A stretch of DNA of 64,000 bases from Paenibacillus sp. PCH8 (lineage in GTDB: Bacteria; Bacillota; Bacilli; Paenibacillales; Paenibacillaceae), in the NCBI RefSeq assembly GCF_002968835.1, contig NZ_PKQK01000008.1, positions 40,357 to 104,356 on the forward strand. The letters run 5' to 3'. Of the stretch, positions 35,038 through 43,024 are shown piece by piece. A program made the position numbers and the translations under genes. Under the pieces are notes generated by a model that saw only the letters and a list, made by a program, of their open reading frames with translations, did not search any database and was not told the DNA's origin. Numbering within the stretch: position 1 is the first letter of the stretch; each line of letters opens with the position of its first letter.

Positions 35038-36342
35038 TTAATCGAATTCAACATAAGTTATTACTTTAAATCCTGCAAAATCAAAGTCTACGGTTCCCTT
35101 TTTATAATGCTCTTTCTTTTCGTAAGTTTCTAATTCAAATTCTACAGAGAAGGTAACATCTACTGTACACATTCCTTTTGCTGAATGAACTGTATAACCA
35201 GTAAATATAGAAGTATCAGCAGTAAGCTCAACCTGAATAGTAAATTGCCCTTGAATATGAGCCTTCTCCTTGTCAATATGAATCCCCTTAACCATTAACA
35301 TTTCAATTAATTCATCATCAACCCCAATAATATCAACTTTATAAAGCAAGGCGTTTCCTATATATTGATCCAAATCTCCACCAAGACTGAGATACATGTC
35401 TATCTTATCTAGTAACAATGGTTTCCAATCCTCATTTTGAAATATGTCCTGACACATCTCTGTTGAAAACAATTCTAAGTAAGCTTGTTTATCATCAATA
35501 TCATTCATTTCTGAGACATAACTGATAAAGTTTGCTCCACTTATCATGATGAAATCCTTCTCAACTTCATCTCTAAATTCGTCAGTAAGTTCTGGTCGAG
35601 CTTCAATAGGCTTTTTATTTTCGAATTTCCACCAATCTTGTTTTATATCATTTGTTACAAATATTAATGCCTTGGCTTCTGCTTTTGCTTTGATAAGTGT
35701 TTGCTTCCATAAGATCAAATCACCATACTTCCGCTGTTTGGATGCATCATCGTGGTCCTTTTTAATATCCTCAAATCCTGGTGGTATAAGATGCTTATAT
35801 CTAATTTCACCTTCCTGAATTATTGATATTAATTTCGCGAGAGTGAAGGGCTTTCCAGTAGCACCCGACTCAATAATTCCAACAAGAAACATATTTATTT
35901 CATCATCATGAAGCGTTCTAGCATTTATCTCGATTTCATTTTTGATATCTTTCTCGTACATACCTGCGGCTTCTTGCATCTCTTTGATACTATCATTAAT
36001 CCGCTTTTTAAATTCAGTAAGAAAAGGGTAATCAAATTCTTGATATTTAATGAAGTCTCCTTCAAGAGAATAACGGGTTTTCTCAATAACATTGCGAATT
36101 GACTTTAAGAAGTCGTCATATTTCTTGAAATTACGGGATTGTTCTTTTTTATGATTATCATTGAATTCCTTCACAACTTGAGCTGGAAGCCAAATTTTAC
36201 TTTTTGAGGAATTTAGAATTGTAAGCGCTTGATTTATAGCCTTAGGACTAAGGCTATAAAGACGTAAAAGAACATTTGTATCCAACACGATCAAAGAATT
36301 CATATCCCACATTCGCTTAAAATTTTCGTAATTATCTCGCAC
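35038..36342 (-). CDS. PIN-domain ribonuclease (PIN_8 type), 434 aa
   Basis: The PIN fold appears from residue ~10: LIVLDTNVLLRLYSLS (first acidic residue), WLPAQVVKEFNDNHKKE, and later KALIFVTNDIKQDWWKFENK with PELTDEFRDEVEKD, as in long PIN_8 proteins. The C-terminal ~130 residues form a separate beta-rich domain. I take GTG at 36342 as start because GGGGGAATTAAC precedes it. Free-standing PIN_8 proteins are often cargo or defence genes; no antitoxin is adjacent, so a toxin role is not supported. Confidence 0.75.
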   Translation of the reverse strand: MRDNYENFKRMWDMNSLIVLDTNVLLRLYSLSPKAINQALTILNSSKSKIWLPAQVVKEFNDNHKKEQSRNFKKYDDFLKSIRNVIEKTRYSLEGDFIKYQEFDYPFLTEFKKRINDSIKEMQEAAGMYEKDIKNEIEINARTLHDDEINMFLVGIIESGATGKPFTLAKLISIIQEGEIRYKHLIPPGFEDIKKDHDDASKQRKYGDLILWKQTLIKAKAEAKALIFVTNDIKQDWWKFENKKPIEARPELTDEFRDEVEKDFIMISGANFISYVSEMNDIDDKQAYLELFSTEMCQDIFQNEDWKPLLLDKIDMYLSLGGDLDQYIGNALLYKVDIIGVDDELIEMLMVKGIHIDKEKAHIQGQFTIQVELTADTSIFTGYTVHSAKGMCTVDVTFSVEFELETYEKKEHYKKGTVDFDFAGFKVITYVEFD

Positions 36343-36461
36343 GTTAATTCCCCCAACAATCGGCAGTTTATAAACAACACATTGATGATTGTAGCAAAAA
36401 TTAGTATAACTTCCAACTGGACTACTTATTTCTACCAATCACTAGTTGAACCAATGATCAG

Positions 36462-36510
36462 AAAAAAACGGTAACCCTCTCCACTAATGAAATCTGGAAG
36501 GGTTACCGTT
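36462..36510 (-). terminator. Rho-independent terminator
   Basis: A perfect 12-bp stem (36467-36478 with 36499-36510) is followed on the minus strand by seven T. It ends the 36546-36761 gene. Confidence 0.85.
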
Positions 36511-36545
36511 AATTCAACTGTGTTTCTAATTAATCTGTCGTTCTA

Positions 36546-36761
36546 TTATGCTCTTTTCAATCCGTGTTTCTTTACGATTGGAAGTGCAACTTCTTCAGCT
36601 GCAAACTGCGGGTAACGAAGGACAATCGTTTTTCCGTTAAGTGTTGTAACGTTACCACCCAGTGCTTTTAATAACTCACGAAATGCAGCATCCAATACAT
36701 CCTCGTCTTCATGGGTGTATGCCCCTTGTGCGAAGAATTTAAAGTTTTTATCCGTTAACAT
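36546..36761 (-). CDS. Hypothetical protein, 71 aa
   Basis: A small soluble protein (DEDVLDAAFRELLKALGGNV, then TLNGKTIVLRYPQF). AAGGAGAG precedes the ATG. It is the last gene of a run that starts with ssb. Function unknown. Confidence 0.5.
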   Translation of the reverse strand: MLTDKNFKFFAQGAYTHEDEDVLDAAFRELLKALGGNVTTLNGKTIVLRYPQFAAEEVALPIVKKHGLKRA

Positions 36762-36787
36762 AATAAAACACTCTCCTTATGTGATAT

Positions 36788-37246
36788 CTATAATAGGCAT
36801 ACCGGTATGCTCGGCTGTCTCGCTCTCATGGAATTACGATGAAGATCTAATTCATTTCGTGTGATGTAACTTGGGATGAGACGTAAAATTGCTGTGTTAA
36901 ACAAGTTCTTTGAAATGTCTGGCAACCATATGCAATCCATAAACCAGCAATCAAGCAGCTCTTTTTTGTCCATAGCAGGATAAGAAATGCTTAGTCCCAA
37001 ATGATATGATCGTATGGTTAACTTCAACTTTCCTTCTACCTCATGTACACATAAATTAGTGTACGGATCTCCAATTGGGTAAAAAGAGCATACCGTGATT
37101 TTACCGTGCTGATATGAGATGCCGCTGCAACAGTCACACTCAAGTGTACTCACTGCCCCAAGTTCATAGTTCTTTTCAATTACACCTAAATTTTGCATCA
37201 AATTCCCCGTTTTATCTGTCATATCAGTTCTCAGAATCACTGCCAT
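36788..37246 (-). CDS. Hypothetical protein, 152 aa
   Basis: The central part contains TLECDCCSGISYQHGK, with three Cys that may bind metal, and a beta-rich region (GKITVCSFYPIGDPYTNLCV). The reading frame overlaps the upstream gene by 23 bases. A later ATG (37198, behind ACGGGGAATTTG) has the better ribosome site, so the protein may be 16 residues shorter. Function unknown. Confidence 0.5.
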   Translation of the reverse strand: MAVILRTDMTDKTGNLMQNLGVIEKNYELGAVSTLECDCCSGISYQHGKITVCSFYPIGDPYTNLCVHEVEGKLKLTIRSYHLGLSISYPAMDKKELLDCWFMDCIWLPDISKNLFNTAILRLIPSYITRNELDLHRNSMRARQPSIPVCLL

Positions 37247-37682
37247 TAGATTGAGGAGAGAACATTCCTCTCATCATATCGACAATGATATCCCCCATCA
37301 GTGGAACACTTCTACCTAAAGATACATTGATAAGCGTACGCATCTTTTCTTCCGTAAGGATTGTTGGATTAGCTGCTTCAACCGGATATTTGATCTGTTT
37401 CAATGAATCATCTAACCTTTCGGTACCGTCAAAATGATAGGTCCAAATTTTTTCTTCATCATTGGAAGGGTACATATTAACGCGAATAATTTCGGCATAT
37501 CCGTCGTCCAATGATAAAACTGTGTCGCTTGCAGTAAAACCATTATCCATTAGGAAATTAAAGCACTCTTGTTCAACTAAAGGTAGTAACTCAGAGAGTT
37601 CATATCTAGCACATGTTCTTCTTATAATTCCCCCGTCTACAAGATGCAAGATATAAATAGTAACTCCCACTGTCAGTTCCAT
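37224..37682 (-). CDS. Hypothetical protein, 152 aa
   Basis: The start MELTVGVTIYIL follows GGAGGAATATAT. The chain is alpha/beta (RYELSELLPLVEQECFNFLM, IRVNMYPSNDEEKIWTYHFD) with an acidic tail ending SDSEN. A GC-rich hairpin (37702-37743) lies directly upstream of its ribosome site. Family unknown; probably co-transcribed with the two following small genes. Confidence 0.5.
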   Translation of the reverse strand: MELTVGVTIYILHLVDGGIIRRTCARYELSELLPLVEQECFNFLMDNGFTASDTVLSLDDGYAEIIRVNMYPSNDEEKIWTYHFDGTERLDDSLKQIKYPVEAANPTILTEEKMRTLINVSLGRSVPLMGDIIVDMMRGMFSPQSNGSDSEN

Positions 37683-37701
37683 ATATATTCCTCCATGTGA
37701 A

Positions 37702-37743
37702 CCCCTTTCGCCGCGGGATTCAGAAACTTCCCCGCGGCAGGGG
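37702..37743 (-). promoter_or_regulatory. GC-rich leader hairpin
   Basis: CCGCGGG/CCCGCGG (37711-37717 with 37731-37737) is nested in CCCCT/AGGGG (37702-37706 with 37739-37743). It lies between ssb and the next start codon, without a T-run; it could modulate translation or transcript decay. Confidence 0.45.
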
Positions 37744-37823
37744 CTTAAAAGGATTGATGATTTAGAAGTCAAACCATGAGATCCCACATGAAATTGGCAA
37801 CAACGTTTTTATGTGCTCCTACC

Positions 37824-38300
37824 TCAGAAAGGCAAGTCATCATCCGAGATGTCAATCGGTTTTCCATCTTCAGAGAATGGATCCTGATTACTGGAACGAG
37901 AATTATAGTTAGACTGGCTTCTCCCTCCACCGGATGAGTCATCAGATCTGTTTTGACTATTACCACCTCGGTTATCCCGGTTGGCCGATTCTAAAAAACG
38001 AACATTGTCAGCAATAACTTCTGTGACATAGACGCGTTTTCCCTCGTTATTCTCATAATTACGAACCTGAATTCGACCTTCAACTGCAGCTAAGCGGCCT
38101 TTACGCAAATAATTGGCACACGTTTCTGCTAATTGACGCCAAGTGACGATCGGGATAAAATCTGCTTCCTTTTCGCCCCCTTGACTTGTAAAAGGTCTAT
38201 CCACTGCCAAAGTAAACTGAGTTACGGCAGTTCCACTCGGAGTATAGCGCAAATCAGGGTCACGAGTTAACCGACCAATCAATACCACTCTGTTCAACAT
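37824..38300 (-). CDS. ssb: Single-stranded DNA-binding protein
   Basis: A typical bacterial SSB with an OB fold: MLNRVVLIGRLTRDPDLRYT, FTLAVDRPF, VTWRQLAETCANYLRKGRLA and VEGRIQVRNY. The Gly/Ser/Asn-rich linker is followed by the acidic tip SDDDLPF, the docking site for partner proteins. Length 158 aa. The start is the ATG before LNRV; an upstream in-frame GTG is too close to the ribosome site. The gene follows the primase-like gene by 28 bases, forming a replication operon. Confidence 0.96.
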   Translation of the reverse strand: MLNRVVLIGRLTRDPDLRYTPSGTAVTQFTLAVDRPFTSQGGEKEADFIPIVTWRQLAETCANYLRKGRLAAVEGRIQVRNYENNEGKRVYVTEVIADNVRFLESANRDNRGGNSQNRSDDSSGGGRSQSNYNSRSSNQDPFSEDGKPIDISDDDLPF

Positions 38301-38328
38301 ATGTAACACTCTCCCTAAATTTTTTTAT

Positions 38329-39591
38329 TTACTCTACCATGAGTGAAACCTGGGGGGTGAAGCCTAGGTCCAATAAATCGTCGATTCCTTTACCTTGTGA
38401 CATATCCCACAGAGCCAAGCTAAGCTTCATATCTGTATTTTCTGCGAAGAAAGCAGCGCATAATTCCAAGGCCTGTTGCACCTCTGGAGTGGACACCGCA
38501 TCTGCATCGAAAGCAAGTACAACATGCTTACAGCCTAATTGTTTAAGCGGCTCTAAAATAAGGGGATATGATCCAACACCAGGCAGACCGAAAAATGGCT
38601 TTAATAAACCATCCGCGGCTTTATCTGCCTTTAAGGCACCTTCGGTAACCCATACCTCGGAACAATCGATTAATCCTTCCGGACTCTCACCAAGCTGCCA
38701 ATAGGGCATGCATGGTGCCGGTAAAGCAAAGTGATAAGGAATGGGCCCACCGATTGAAGAACCGTTTGTTTTGGATCCACTGCTCCACCACCAGTATCTT
38801 TGGGTTTGTTTAAGTTCAATACTGAAAACGAACTGACCGCTTTTAGAAGTACACACTTTCTTCTCTTTCTCTGTCAGTTGAACAATCATTGTTTTCCCTT
38901 GAACTTCTATTTCGCACTGTGCACGACGTTTACCCAGCTCATTTTTTTCTATCTCCTTCTTAATGACTCCTTTGATTGCTCCCTTCATGTCTATCTCCAG
39001 AGGAGGATTGTCTACACGGATCTGCCAACCTGTGATTTCATTGTAGATGGACCGAAATGGCACCATCAGGCCAGAGTATCCGGCCATCGTCCAGTACGGA
39101 CCATATTGTCCCTCATTTACAAAGAAACCTGGTACGCCCAACAAATCAGATTCATCACTTAACCGATGAATGATTTTTTTGGCAACCTTGTATCGATCAC
39201 CAACAGGCATTGTCCGGTATTCCCTGGTTCTAATGACCGATTCCTCCATTTTTCGAACATCACATAAATGATTTTCGTGGAAAACGGATAACGGAAGTTC
39301 TTGCGTCATTACTCGATAGACACGATTAAGGTGACGATTAGATTTTTTGTCAACAGAGTCTACCTGCATGATTTCCACTTTAGTCGTAGGCCTCTTATCC
39401 GGATCAAGATAATGTTTATACTGCCTGCCCATGGTGGAATCGAAGTAATCGTCTGATGCAATTCTCATGCAATTGACAACGGACTGATCACTATCAATTG
39501 CACACCATCCTTTGTGACCACAAATCGGACAACGGGACATGATCTCATACCATCCTGGCTGATTTCTTAATCTACGTAGCTTCATGAGCAT
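38329..39591 (-). CDS. Primase-like protein with zinc finger and DUF3854/Toprim domain
   Basis: Residues about 15-45 form a zinc finger (MSRCPICGHKGWCAI, then NCM). The C-terminal half holds a DUF3854/Toprim-like fold: EVWVTEGALKADKAADG with the first acidic residue, FFGLPGVGSYPLILEPL, and VVLAFDADAVSTPEVQQAL with the DxD pair. This organisation matches plasmid and ICE primases or primase-associated proteins. The start is ATG 39591 or the ATG two codons in (GGGAGG is closer than ideal to the first). Downstream lies ssb; upstream are tandem terminator-like hairpins. Confidence 0.75.
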   Translation of the reverse strand: MLMKLRRLRNQPGWYEIMSRCPICGHKGWCAIDSDQSVVNCMRIASDDYFDSTMGRQYKHYLDPDKRPTTKVEIMQVDSVDKKSNRHLNRVYRVMTQELPLSVFHENHLCDVRKMEESVIRTREYRTMPVGDRYKVAKKIIHRLSDESDLLGVPGFFVNEGQYGPYWTMAGYSGLMVPFRSIYNEITGWQIRVDNPPLEIDMKGAIKGVIKKEIEKNELGKRRAQCEIEVQGKTMIVQLTEKEKKVCTSKSGQFVFSIELKQTQRYWWWSSGSKTNGSSIGGPIPYHFALPAPCMPYWQLGESPEGLIDCSEVWVTEGALKADKAADGLLKPFFGLPGVGSYPLILEPLKQLGCKHVVLAFDADAVSTPEVQQALELCAAFFAENTDMKLSLALWDMSQGKGIDDLLDLGFTPQVSLMVE

Positions 39592-39741
39592 ATTTCCTCC
39601 CTTATTGTTGACGTTTAATTGAACTACTGGATATTCAGTACAGACTTAGTGTTGTGAATTCGATTTACCCGCCAAGAAAAGTCATCTGTACACCAGCAGT
39701 CAATCTTCTTCCAGATCTGCAGCTGCAAACGATTCTTATGC

Positions 39742-39826
39742 AAAAAAAGGCACATTCATTGAGTGAATGTGCCTTCCTGGCGTAAACAGATAGCAAAAAA
39801 AGGACGCACGTATAGTGGGCGTCCTT
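39742..39826 (-). promoter_or_regulatory. Two tandem terminator-like hairpins upstream of the primase gene
   Basis: A 12-bp stem AAGGCACATTCA/TGAATGTGCCTT (39747-39775) and an 8-bp stem AAGGACGC/GCGTCCTT (39800-39826) each precede a run of about seven T on the minus strand. They lie 150-235 bases before the start codon. Confidence 0.6.
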
Positions 39827-39968
39827 TATAGCAACTGTTACTTTATCTAAAATCGATGCTTAATAGCATATCTCACTCTTCACCATCTTTAGATGCGAAG
39901 AAAATCAATTCGTTTTCGTATTAAAGTGATTATACCATTTGTCATTTGGTGGGTAAAGTTAAGAAATG

Positions 39969-40014
39969 AAAGGGGCAATGATAAACAGCTTATATGCCGT
40001 ATCATTGCCCCTTT
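39969..40014. repeat. 15-bp perfect inverted repeat
   Basis: AAAGGGGCAATGATA (39969-39983) and its complement (40000-40014) enclose 16 bases. It lies between the primase leader and the RNA candidate at 40.1 kb; probably a bidirectional terminator, although T-runs are short. Confidence 0.5.
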
Positions 40015-40099
40015 GCGTGCGTTATTAAGTTGAATTAAGTTTATCACACGTCATAAATTATGACAACGACATAGTTTGATAGAAACTGCCAAAATTATC

Positions 40100-40223
40100 T
40101 TTACCCTAATATATTAATATGCTATAGTCGAAGTGCGTGCAAAGCAATGGGTGAAGTCTCTTCGTAACGAAGAAACGGACCTCTGTTTAGTCGCACACAA
40201 ATTCAAAATTGTGTGTTTTTTTT
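40100..40223 (+). ncRNA. Candidate small structured RNA with promoter and terminator
   Basis: TTTACC (40100-40105), 17 bases and TATAGT (40123-40128) form a promoter. The transcript would contain GTGCG/CGCAC (40133-40137 with 40192-40196) enclosing TCTTCG/CGAAGA (40159-40173) and AACGG/CTGTT (40174-40187), then a terminator CACACAA/TTGTGTG (40194-40215) with eight T (40216-40223). No protein is encoded. It precedes the second initiator gene. Confidence 0.5.
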
Positions 40224-40270
40224 ATCTCTCATTACTAATTAATTACTATATTAAATAACTACCGTAAAAG

Positions 40271-40402
40271 AAAAAAGCCCCTATCGCGAGAGCAAATCGT
40301 GTCTTCGGCCGCCAAGCGTACGACATGAATTGCTAGAAGATTAGGGACTCTACTTACAAACATTTGTGAAACCATCTTATCACAGAGTTTTTTAAAAGTG
40401 AA
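40271..40402 (-). ncRNA. Predicted antisense RNA to the leader of the 40.5-kb initiator gene
   Basis: On the minus strand TTCACT (40397-40402), a 17-base spacer and TAAGAT (40374-40379) form a promoter. A transcript of about 97 bases from ~40367 would fold into a long hairpin (AGCAAATCGTGTC pairs imperfectly with GACATGAATTGCT) closed by CCCTA/TAGGG and end in six T (40271-40276). It lies fully inside the leader of the plus-strand gene starting at 40458, the layout of plasmid copy-number antisense RNAs. Confidence 0.65.
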
Positions 40403-40457
40403 GTCCCTACTCTTCTTCAATGTTGCCTAATTGGGTGTCAATTAAAGGAGAGTTTTT

Positions 40458-41441
40458 ATGTATGAAAAAAACCTGAAGGGTTCCCCTCATAAGTTACTGT
40501 ACTATCGTTATAGACCCACGGGTACGGAGGAATCGAAGATCCGGGTCGTAAACGAAGAAGAACAGGCTTATACCAAAAAAGAAATCGAAAAAATCTATAT
40601 ACCTGAAGAAGAAATAAGACGGTTCAGCTTAGATAAACATGGGCAACCCATACCGCACGTCGATGGTCACATGACGATTATAAGTAATTACATATGGGAT
40701 TACTGGGGGCACTTTTTTAGCGCTGAAGGGGTTGCTTTGTATGGCCATCTTAAGCGTTTCTGCTACGGTGATAAAGACTACTGTTGGCCTGACCTCAAGC
40801 TGATATCACAAAAAATGAATAAAAGCCGCAATACAGTGAAAAGAATACTCGGCATTTTAGAGAAGTATGGATTTGTTGTCGTCTTCAATGTCCAAAATGC
40901 TGACAAGAACAATCTGGAGGAAAGCCCACTTTATAAGGTGCGCAAGAAGGTACCTTTTCTACCGGTTGAATTGTATGAGCAGCTGCCCACAGAATTAAGG
41001 TTAGATCACGATAAGTACATGCAGCGGATCGTGGAGGACATGGATGATGTCATTCATCTGGACCCATCAGTTGATTTTACGGAAGTATATGACAACGTAA
41101 TTCAGAAAGGTACGGTTGTTAGAAAACAAAAAACAGGTCAAAAATTGGAGAAGGAAACTCAAACCAAAGTTAAATCACTCGAAATGGAACGATCGGACCA
41201 GGACAGAAACTTATGGATTGATGCACTCAACATTCTACAAACAAAGATGACGAAGCCGTCTTTTGATACCTGGCTTAAAGATTCATTCTGTATTAAACGT
41301 GATCGCATTGTGACTGTCTATTCACCAACTCAATTCGCTTCAGAATGGTTAAGTACCCGAATGGATATTTTGATACGTGAGGCATTGCTGCAGGTTGATC
41401 AAAGTATAGAGGATATAAGGTATGATTATTTGTACCAATAA
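40458..41441 (+). CDS. Replication initiator: helix-turn-helix plus DnaA N-terminal domain
   Basis: The N-terminal half carries a winged helix-turn-helix of the HTH_36/RepA-N-like type: FFSAEGVALYGHLKRFCYGD, then WPDLKLISQKMNKSRNTVKR (recognition helix). Residues about 250-325 match DnaA domain I (WIDALNILQTKMTKPSFDTW, VTVYSPTQFASEWLSTRMDI), which in DnaA loads helicase and mediates self-contact. A Lys/Glu linker joins them. ATG follows AAAGGAG. The leader contains a predicted antisense RNA. This suggests a second replication system beside the Rep_3 initiator. Confidence 0.78.
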   Translation: MYEKNLKGSPHKLLYYRYRPTGTEESKIRVVNEEEQAYTKKEIEKIYIPEEEIRRFSLDKHGQPIPHVDGHMTIISNYIWDYWGHFFSAEGVALYGHLKRFCYGDKDYCWPDLKLISQKMNKSRNTVKRILGILEKYGFVVVFNVQNADKNNLEESPLYKVRKKVPFLPVELYEQLPTELRLDHDKYMQRIVEDMDDVIHLDPSVDFTEVYDNVIQKGTVVRKQKTGQKLEKETQTKVKSLEMERSDQDRNLWIDALNILQTKMTKPSFDTWLKDSFCIKRDRIVTVYSPTQFASEWLSTRMDILIREALLQVDQSIEDIRYDYLYQ

Positions 41442-41457
41442 TTCATGAAGAAACTAT

Positions 41458-41500
41458 AAAAAACCGCTGTACTCACTTAGCTTGAGGACTGCGGTTTTTT
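41458..41500. terminator. Bidirectional terminator
   Basis: AAAAAACCGC (41458-41467) pairs with GCGGTTTTTT (41491-41500); it separates the plus-strand initiator gene from convergent minus-strand genes. Confidence 0.75.
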
Positions 41501-41568
41501 ATATAGCTTGCGTTTAGTTGAGTTCGTCAAAATCAAAACTGTAAAATCGGATTAAAGATTTATGTAAT

Positions 41569-41814
41569 TCAATATTTCGTGAAATTTTGTTTATTATCTC
41601 GCCAATATTGTTTAGTGGGCCAGAGGTATCTTGGTAAAAACGCAAATGTTTTTCTAAATTGCCTATCTTCAAGGTAATAAGTCCCCCATGCTAGTATAGC
41701 CATTACCAAAAACACAACATAAACTCCTGGGTGTATCCCGTTTATTATTGTTTTTAATGTGGTTATGAACGTTTCTTCAACAATAGATTTATCAATTGTT
41801 ATTTTATGTAGCAC
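41569..41814 (-). CDS. Small membrane protein, 81 aa
   Basis: GTG start behind GGAGGGGTTTGTT. One clear membrane helix (HPGVYVVFLVMAILAWGTYY) is preceded by an amphipathic N-terminus and followed by a basic, aromatic tail (RYLWPTKQYWRDNK). Function unknown. It follows the next small membrane gene on the same strand. Confidence 0.5.
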   Translation of the reverse strand: MLHKITIDKSIVEETFITTLKTIINGIHPGVYVVFLVMAILAWGTYYLEDRQFRKTFAFLPRYLWPTKQYWRDNKQNFTKY

Positions 41815-41873
41815 AACAAACCCCTCCAATTCTCAGCGGTTATGTAATGTTCACTTGACTCTCAGCCAAAGTT

Positions 41874-42200
41874 TTAACTGGTTCTATTCACTTTAACTCT
41901 TGCACGAGTTCCAGACATTTCAGGGACGATAATTTCTTCTTTAGAAATACTTGTATAGTCAAGTCCATTCCAAATTTCAATTTGTAAAATATCAGTTGAG
42001 GAGTATTCTAACTGTTTTTCGGTGTATACTAAAAAACGATTCTCTTTATCAGGGTATATATATCCGATCACTTTCTTGTTTCTTGCTTTTAAAGCTATTA
42101 GATAATTAACAAAAAGCGGAAGAGCTAGCAAACCAATTGATATACCCGCTGCAGCTAGTAGATATATTTGATTGTCTGCAACCCATGTCATGTGTCTCAC
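41874..42200 (-). CDS. Membrane protein, 108 aa
   Basis: GTG start behind GGGGGTTAGAATT. A single N-terminal membrane anchor (YLLAAAGISIGLLALPLFVN) precedes a ~70-residue soluble domain with beta character (ENRFLVYTEKQLEYSSTDIL). Possibly a membrane-anchored accessory protein. No family recognised. Confidence 0.5.
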   Translation of the reverse strand: MRHMTWVADNQIYLLAAAGISIGLLALPLFVNYLIALKARNKKVIGYIYPDKENRFLVYTEKQLEYSSTDILQIEIWNGLDYTSISKEEIIVPEMSGTRARVKVNRTS

Positions 42201-42280
42201 AATTCTAACCCCCAATTTCCAGAAACTATTAATTTACAATGGGCTCTTTATTAAAGAGTAATTATACACTCTGCAGAATT

Positions 42281-42667
42281 TCAATATTCATGAAAAAGAT
42301 AGAAACCGTCCTTCCAGGCGTTAATAAGAAATTCTAAATAATCAAGATGAGTGGGAAGATCCTTTTCAATTCTTGTCGTGACATTATTGCTTTTAATAAA
42401 TTCAAGACCTTTATAGGGTTGTCCCTCTAAACATTCTTCGATGAATTCTTTTTCATTTTTTTCGAGATTGTCGTAGTTGTAACCAGTGAAATACGGAACT
42501 AATAAATACCATCCCTTTATCCCTTGGGCTTCTAGCAAATTGTCAATGTCAAAATGGTATCCTGCTCTGTACAACACAGAGTCTTTATCACCAATGGTTT
42601 CTAGTGAAAACCCGGTTAGAACAGGATTAAATTGATACTCCTTAAAACACCATGTATCCGCACCCAT
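42281..42667 (-). CDS. Hypothetical acidic protein, 128 aa
   Basis: A soluble, aromatic-rich protein (WYLLVPYFTGYNYDNLEKNE) with a C-terminal helix (LDYLEFLINAWKDGFYLFHE). The ATG follows GAAGGGAAC. Family unknown. It is part of a run of small minus-strand genes between the initiator and the XRE gene. Confidence 0.5.
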   Translation of the reverse strand: MGADTWCFKEYQFNPVLTGFSLETIGDKDSVLYRAGYHFDIDNLLEAQGIKGWYLLVPYFTGYNYDNLEKNEKEFIEECLEGQPYKGLEFIKSNNVTTRIEKDLPTHLDYLEFLINAWKDGFYLFHEY

Positions 42668-42748
42668 ATAATAATGTTCCCTTCGAATAGCTAGAATGTA
42701 GTGTTGAAATGCTTCTAATCCGAGATAGATGGTTCTAGGTAATAAAAA

Positions 42749-42931
42749 TTAATCAACTGATTTCTTTTTATCTAGATGTTCCCAAATGAATATCGCCAAT
42801 GTAAAAATGAAAAATAGTTTGAATAATGCTATGGATTGTTTTGAATCAGCAATATTTAGAAACGGTGCCAAAACACACATAATACCAATTATCAGAATAC
42901 CCGTGACGTATAATTTCCATCCAGTAAGTAT
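42749..42931 (-). CDS. Small membrane protein, apparent ATA start
   Basis: The frame encodes about 60 residues with two membrane segments (TGILIIGIMCVLAPFL and LFKLFFIFTLAIFIW) and a charged tail HLDKKKSVD. GAGAGGAG lies 9 bases before ATA 42929-42931, where an ATG would be expected; no ATG, GTG or TTG is available upstream before the in-frame stop. Either ATA is used weakly or the start codon has mutated. Confidence 0.4.
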   Translation of the reverse strand: MLTGWKLYVTGILIIGIMCVLAPFLNIADSKQSIALFKLFFIFTLAIFIWEHLDKKKSVD

Positions 42932-43024
42932 AGTCTTTAACTCCTCTCTAAATTAAAATGCAATCTACGCAAACCAAGTGAGGGCTTTCATCACTTAATT
43001 TGATGTATTCTAGTTATAACATTG

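Noticed and set aside
35038..36342. PIN protein as a VapC-type toxin
   Set aside because: Far longer than VapC and no antitoxin gene is adjacent; PIN_8-type assignment is better.
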